Shown here: piece after piece, positions 60,086 through 64,000 of the stretch | How the letters are laid out: each line of letters starts with the position of its first letter | Position numbering within the stretch: the stretch's first letter is position 1 | Assembly: GCF_014203755.1 (NCBI RefSeq) | Contig: NZ_JACHJS010000001.1 | Coordinates: forward strand, 4,712,001 to 4,776,000 | Source: Saccharothrix violaceirubra | GTDB lineage: Bacteria; Actinomycetota; Actinomycetes; Mycobacteriales; Pseudonocardiaceae | Length of the DNA: 64,000 nt | Direction: 5' to 3' | Translations under genes and position numbers: made by a program | Notes under the pieces: generated by a model | The model's input: the letters and a program-made list of their open reading frames with translations, nothing else | Told to the model about the DNA's origin: nothing | Databases searched by the model: none

Positions 60086-62421
60086 CCGGCTACCTGGTGG
60101 ACCCGTGGACGTTGCGCTGGGACGGCCTCTCGATCGCCGACCTGCGCCGCACCGAGTCCACGTTCGCGTTGTCCAACGGGCACATCGGCCTGCGCGGCAC
60201 CCTCGACGAGGGCGAACCGCGCGGCCTGCCGGGCACCTACCTCAACGGGTTCTTCGAGCGGCACGCCCTGCCCTACGGCGAATCCGGCTACGGCTACCCC
60301 GAGGAGGGCCAGACGATCGTCAACGTCACCGACGGCAAGGTCATCCGCCTGCTGGTCGAGGACGAACCGCTGGACATGCGCTACGGCCGCGCGGTCGAGC
60401 ACCACCGCGAACTGGACTTCCGCACGGGCACGCTGCGCCGGTTCACCGAGTGGGAGTCCCCGACCGGACGCCGGGTGCGGGTGCGCAGCGAACGCCTGGT
60501 GTCGTTCACGCAGCGCGCGGTCGCCGCGATCCACTACGAGGTCGAGCCGCTCGACGACGTGCAACTGGTCGTGCAGTCCGACCTGCTGGCCAACGAGCCG
60601 ATCGAGCACGAGGTCGGCGACCCGCGCGTGGCCGCCGCGCTGGACGCGCCGCTGATCGGGGACTTCTCGGCGGCGTCGGAGGCCAAGGCCGTGCTCGTGC
60701 ACCACGCCCGCAACTCGGGTCTGCGCGTGGCCGCGGCGATGGACCACGAGATCGAGGTGACCGACAACCTGCGCGCCGGCATGGAGTCGAACGGCGACCT
60801 GGCCCGGTACACGGTCGCCGCCGACGTGGGCGCGGGCGGGCGGTTCACGCTCACCAAGTACCTGGGCTACGGGTGGTCGGCGCAGCGGTCCGTGCCCGCG
60901 TTGCGCGCGCAGGTCGAGGCGGCCGTCGCGGGCGCGCGGCAGACCCGGTTCGCCGGGCTGGTCGACGAGCAGCGCCGGTTCCTCGACGACTTCTGGGCGG
61001 CGGCCGACGTCACCGTCGACGGCGACCCGGAGTTGCAGCAGGCCGTGCGGTTCGCGCTGTTCCACCTGCTCCAGGCCGGTGCGCGCGGCGAGTCGCGGGC
61101 GATCGCGGGCAAAGGTCTGACCGGGCCGGGCTACGACGGGCACGCGTTCTGGGACACGGAGATCTTCGTGCTGCCCGTGCTGACCTACACCGTGCCGGAC
61201 GCCGCGCGGGACGCCCTGCGCTGGCGACACTCCACAGTGGACAAAGCCGTCGAGCGGGCCGGGGTGCTCGGGCAGCGGGGTGCCGCGTTCCCGTGGCGGT
61301 CGATCGACGGCGCCGAGTGCTCGGCGTACTGGCCCGCCGGCACGGCCGCGTTCCACGTGTCCGGCGACATCGCGTACGCCGTCGCGCAGTACGTGGCCGC
61401 GACCGACGACCGGGAGTTCGAGGCCGACCACGGCACGGAACTGCTCGTCCAGACCGCACGGCTGTGGGCGTCGCTGGGCCACCACGACCAGCACGGCGGG
61501 TTCCGGATCGACGGCGTCACCGGCCCGGACGAGTACTCGGCCGTGATGGACAACAACACCTACACCAACCTGATCGCGCAGCGGAACCTGGAGAGCGCCG
61601 CACAGGCCTGTGAACGCCATCCCGAGGTCGCCGGACGACTGGGCGTGTCCGGCGCCGAGATCTCGGCGTGGCGGGCCGCCGCGAACCGGATGGTCGTGCC
61701 GTTCGACCGCCTGCTCGGCGTGCACGAGCAGGCCGAGGGGTTCACGTCGCACGCGGAGTGGGACTTCGCGGGCACCTCGCCCGACGACTACCCGTTGCTG
61801 CTCAACCGACCGTACTTCGACCTGTACCGCAAGCAGGTCGTGAAGCAGGCCGACCTGGTGCTGGCGATGCAACTGCGCGGCGACGCGTTCACGCCCGAGC
61901 AGAAAGCCGCGAACTTCGCCTACTACGAAGCGCGCACGGTCCGCGACTCCTCGTTGTCGGCGGGTACGCAGGCCGTGCTCGCCGCCGAGGTCGGGTTGGC
62001 GCAGCTCGCGTACGACTACGTGTCCGAGGCCGCGTTCACAGATCTGCACGACCTGCACCACAACGTCCACAACGGCCTGCACATGGCGTCGTTGGCGGGC
62101 GCGTGGACCGGGATCGTGGCCGGGTTCGGCGGTCTGCGCGACCACAGCGGAGTGGAGTTCGCGCCCCGGTTGCCGCCGGGGCTGGACGGGTTGTCCTTCC
62201 GGCTCACCTACCGGGGCACCCGGTTCCGGGTGCGGGTGGCGGCGGACTCGGCGACGTACGAGGTGCTGTCGGGGCCGGCGTTGGAGACCAGCCACCACGG
62301 CGAACCGCTACGCGTGGAACCGGGCGTGCCGGTGACCCGGTCCATCCCGGACCCACCCGCGCCGCCGGTGGTCTCGCAGCCGACGCACCGCGTGCCGCGT
62401 CGGCGGGTGCCCGGCGGGTGA
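60082..62421 (+). CDS. Glycoside hydrolase family 65 disaccharide phosphorylase
   Basis: A 779-residue GH65 protein that phosphorolyses an alpha-glucoside (trehalose, maltose or kojibiose class) to beta-glucose-1-phosphate and glucose. The N-terminal beta-sandwich begins STFALSNGHIGLRGTLDEG. The (alpha/alpha)6 barrel carries WDTEIFVLP and the catalytic acid Glu in TGPDEYSAVMDNN (about residue 482), then the phosphate-binding region near SSLSAGTQAV and HNGLHMASLAGAW. It shares an operon with pgmB and overlaps it by four bases. The exact substrate is not determined by these motifs. The C-terminal tail is Pro/Arg-rich. Confidence 0.92.
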   Translation: MTGYLVDPWTLRWDGLSIADLRRTESTFALSNGHIGLRGTLDEGEPRGLPGTYLNGFFERHALPYGESGYGYPEEGQTIVNVTDGKVIRLLVEDEPLDMRYGRAVEHHRELDFRTGTLRRFTEWESPTGRRVRVRSERLVSFTQRAVAAIHYEVEPLDDVQLVVQSDLLANEPIEHEVGDPRVAAALDAPLIGDFSAASEAKAVLVHHARNSGLRVAAAMDHEIEVTDNLRAGMESNGDLARYTVAADVGAGGRFTLTKYLGYGWSAQRSVPALRAQVEAAVAGARQTRFAGLVDEQRRFLDDFWAAADVTVDGDPELQQAVRFALFHLLQAGARGESRAIAGKGLTGPGYDGHAFWDTEIFVLPVLTYTVPDAARDALRWRHSTVDKAVERAGVLGQRGAAFPWRSIDGAECSAYWPAGTAAFHVSGDIAYAVAQYVAATDDREFEADHGTELLVQTARLWASLGHHDQHGGFRIDGVTGPDEYSAVMDNNTYTNLIAQRNLESAAQACERHPEVAGRLGVSGAEISAWRAAANRMVVPFDRLLGVHEQAEGFTSHAEWDFAGTSPDDYPLLLNRPYFDLYRKQVVKQADLVLAMQLRGDAFTPEQKAANFAYYEARTVRDSSLSAGTQAVLAAEVGLAQLAYDYVSEAAFTDLHDLHHNVHNGLHMASLAGAWTGIVAGFGGLRDHSGVEFAPRLPPGLDGLSFRLTYRGTRFRVRVAADSATYEVLSGPALETSHHGEPLRVEPGVPVTRSIPDPPAPPVVSQPTHRVPRRRVPGG

Positions 62422-62443
62422 TCCCGTTGTGGTGCGGGACGTT

Positions 62444-62566
62444 TCGGGCGTGATCGTTCACCGCCCGAGAGGTCGACCGCGGGGAGGAGAGTGCCCGGCT
62501 GGAACCCTTGGGGGGAGTAGGGCTCCAGCCGGGTCTTGAGGCGGCCTAGGGGGGCGGTGGCCGCCT
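62444..62566. terminator. Cluster of three hairpins between convergent genes
   Basis: TCGGGCG/CGCCCGA (62444-62468), CCCGGCTGGA/TCCAGCCGGG (62494-62533) and AGGCGGCC/GGCCGCCT (62539-62566) are perfect stems of 7, 10 and 8 pairs. They fill the gap between the GH65 stop (62421) and the APC permease stop (62637). Bidirectional termination is the simplest reading; a structured small RNA is possible. Confidence 0.6.
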
Positions 62567-62636
62567 ACGGCCTCATCGTGCCACGGAGTACCACCGTTAC
62601 GGACGCGGTAAACGTATTTGTCGCGCGAGTTTCCGA

Positions 62637-64000
62637 TCAGCCCCCGACGTGGATCGCGGGACGGCGCGCGGGATCGGCCTCGCACTTGCGCAGGATCTCG
62701 CGCACGAGCGGCGCGGTATCGCCCTGACCGAGGATCAGGTATCGGAAGAGGTGGGCCAGCGGATTGCCCTCCGACCACTCGAAGTAGCAGCGCGGCCGGA
62801 CGCCGGTCGCGTCGCGCAGGGCCAGCAGGATCGCCGCGAGCGCGTTCGGCACGGCCGGGCTCTCCACCCGCAATACGCGGTGATCGTCCACTTCGATCGC
62901 GCGCACCCGCAGTACGTCGGAGAAGTCCGACGGGTCGACCACCTCGACCTCCAGGAACAGCACGGCGGCACGGCCGGGCACGGGGTTGAGGCCGCGTTGG
63001 GTCGCCTCCTTGTGCCGGTACTCGGCGTCGTCGCCGGCCTGGCGCTTGTTGGCGATGATGTTGAGCGTGCCGTCGTGCGCCAGCGACTCGGTGACGAACC
63101 GGCGGGCCAGTTCGGTGAACTCGATGCGGTCCGCGCGCAGCTCCGTCGTGCGGGACACCCGTGACACCAGGGAGATCACGACGATGCCGAGGACGAAGGC
63201 GCCCGAGATCGCGATGCCGTCGGGCTTCTCGCGGACGTTCTCCCCCAGCGCGTACAGCAGGACCAGGGTGAGCACGGTGAACCCGACGCCGGACGCGTGG
63301 CGGCGCCGCCGCCACGCGGAGATCGTGACGGCGACCGAGGCCGAGACCATCATCGCGAGGATTCCGGTGGCGTAGGCGCCGGCCTGCGCGTTGACGTCGG
63401 CGTGGAACGCGAAGGTCAGCACGACGCAGATCGCGGTGTACACCAGGACGACCGGGCGGACCGCGCGTCCCCACTCCGGCGCCATGCCGTAGCCGGGCAG
63501 GTAGCGGGGCACGATGTTGATCAGGCCGGCCATCGCCGAGGCGCCCGCGAACCACAGGATCAGCACGCTGCCGATGTCGTACGCGGTACCGAAGACCTCG
63601 CCGAGGTGGCGGTGGGCGAGGTAGGCGAGCGCGCGCCCGTTGGCCTCGCCGCCCTCCTGGAAGGCCTCCTCCGGGATGAGGACCGTGGTGATGAAGCTCG
63701 TCGCGACCAGGTACACGGACATGATCAGCGCGGCGGTCGTGAGCAGCTTGCGGGTGTTGCGGACGCGGTGCTCCAGGCGTTCGGCCGGGTCGGCGCCGTC
63801 GGCCTTGATCAGCGGCATCATGCTGACGCCGGTCTCGAAGCCGGACAGGCCCAGGACCAGCAGCGGGAACGCGAGCACGGCCGGGCCGACGACGTCGCCG
63901 CGGCCGAGGCGGTCGGTCCAGTCCGCCGTCAGTTCGGGGTGCGTAACGAGTTCGACGACGCCGGCGCCCACGACGACGGCGTTGAGCAGCAGGAAGAGGG
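62637..64000 (-). CDS. APC-superfamily amino acid permease, 5' end beyond right edge
   Basis: The frame is open to base 64000 and continues beyond the window. The visible 454 residues hold the later membrane helices of an APC permease ([21 protein letters not shown] with the GFE motif, [43 protein letters not shown] and several more). A cytosolic C-terminal domain of about 170 residues follows ([50 protein letters not shown]). Such soluble tails are typical of a large actinobacterial APC subgroup, and ligand control by the tail is inference. It converges with the GH65 gene. Confidence 0.88.
   Translation of the reverse strand, partial: LFLLLNAVVVGAGVVELVTHPELTADWTDRLGRGDVVGPAVLAFPLLVLGLSGFETGVSMMPLIKADGADPAERLEHRVRNTRKLLTTAALIMSVYLVATSFITTVLIPEEAFQEGGEANGRALAYLAHRHLGEVFGTAYDIGSVLILWFAGASAMAGLINIVPRYLPGYGMAPEWGRAVRPVVLVYTAICVVLTFAFHADVNAQAGAYATGILAMMVSASVAVTISAWRRRRHASGVGFTVLTLVLLYALGENVREKPDGIAISGAFVLGIVVISLVSRVSRTTELRADRIEFTELARRFVTESLAHDGTLNIIANKRQAGDDAEYRHKEATQRGLNPVPGRAAVLFLEVEVVDPSDFSDVLRVRAIEVDDHRVLRVESPAVPNALAAILLALRDATGVRPRCYFEWSEGNPLAHLFRYLILGQGDTAPLVREILRKCEADPARRPAIHVGG

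Noticed and set aside
62204..62461. 85-residue minus-strand ORF opposite the GH65 3' end
   Set aside because: Pro/Arg-rich, no homology pattern, antisense to a conserved coding region.
1..64000. tRNA, rRNA, insertion sequences, integrases or prophage genes
   Set aside because: No cloverleaf, rRNA segment, transposase or integrase motif was found on reading both strands.

Overview
High-GC actinomycete chromosome, most likely order Pseudonocardiales (Actinosynnema/Saccharothrix/Lentzea type). The evidence is strong third-position GC bias, many GTG starts and ATGA/GTGA overlaps, WhiB, Scr1/DUF397, DUF1048 and TipAS families, and an 11-base palindrome (TCCACWGTGGA) that recurs in coding DNA. This placement is inferred from gene content, not from a marker gene. 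No rRNA, tRNA, CRISPR array, insertion sequence or integrase was seen. Every gap between genes is under about 240 bases; the larger ones are described through the sites found in them.

Layout. (1) 1-10053, minus: the N-terminal part of a giant NRPS that runs off the left edge. It begins inside an adenylation domain, directly behind an iron box shared with a divergent MFS exporter (10170-11432). A second iron box controls a siderophore-interacting reductase (12903-13718). Between them lie a PadR regulator with two DUF1048 genes and a TipAS remnant. (2) 13778-20768: a cytosolic trypsin-like protease/NUC1 nuclease fusion, a secreted protein, a universal stress protein, a two-component system, a membrane protein and galactokinase. 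(3) 20833-25968: an exported DUF2252/PhoD/repeat-protein operon, a Crp-type regulator and an MmcQ protein. (4) 25978-38936: a split phosphate locus. pstC, pstA, a membrane-anchored pstS, an 825-residue surface protein and a sortase-like protein without catalytic His/Cys form one minus-strand operon. pstB lies about 3 kb downstream, divergent from a second PstS-like secreted protein across repeated GTTCACC boxes. A NACHT NTPase follows pstB. (5) 39161-46162: a YegP-like protein, an SGNH hydrolase, LysE/LysG, a secreted metallophosphoesterase behind a PHO-type box, an MFS transporter and a TolB-like protein. (6) 46175-53783: a regulator-rich stretch (DeoR, a TPR protein lacking its HTH, SnoaL-like, two coupled TetRs, two Scr1-type regulators, a zinc-finger protein, a triplicated DUF397, YciI, LacI). 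(7) 53918-57979: a CsoR-like site ahead of DUF6153-like and DUF305 genes, an NlpC/P60 hydrolase, a MerR/B12-binding regulator and WhiB3/WhiD. (8) 58028-64000: hypotheticals, DUF3140, a beta-phosphoglucomutase/GH65 phosphorylase pair and an APC permease cut by the right edge.

Themes. Iron acquisition (left) and phosphate scavenging (centre) dominate. The most unusual items are the NRPS that starts mid-domain, the surface-anchored phosphate-binding set with a pseudo-sortase, the protease-nuclease fusion, the NACHT gene behind pstB with its RBS inside a hairpin, and two intergenic arrays of three contiguous 22-base repeats.
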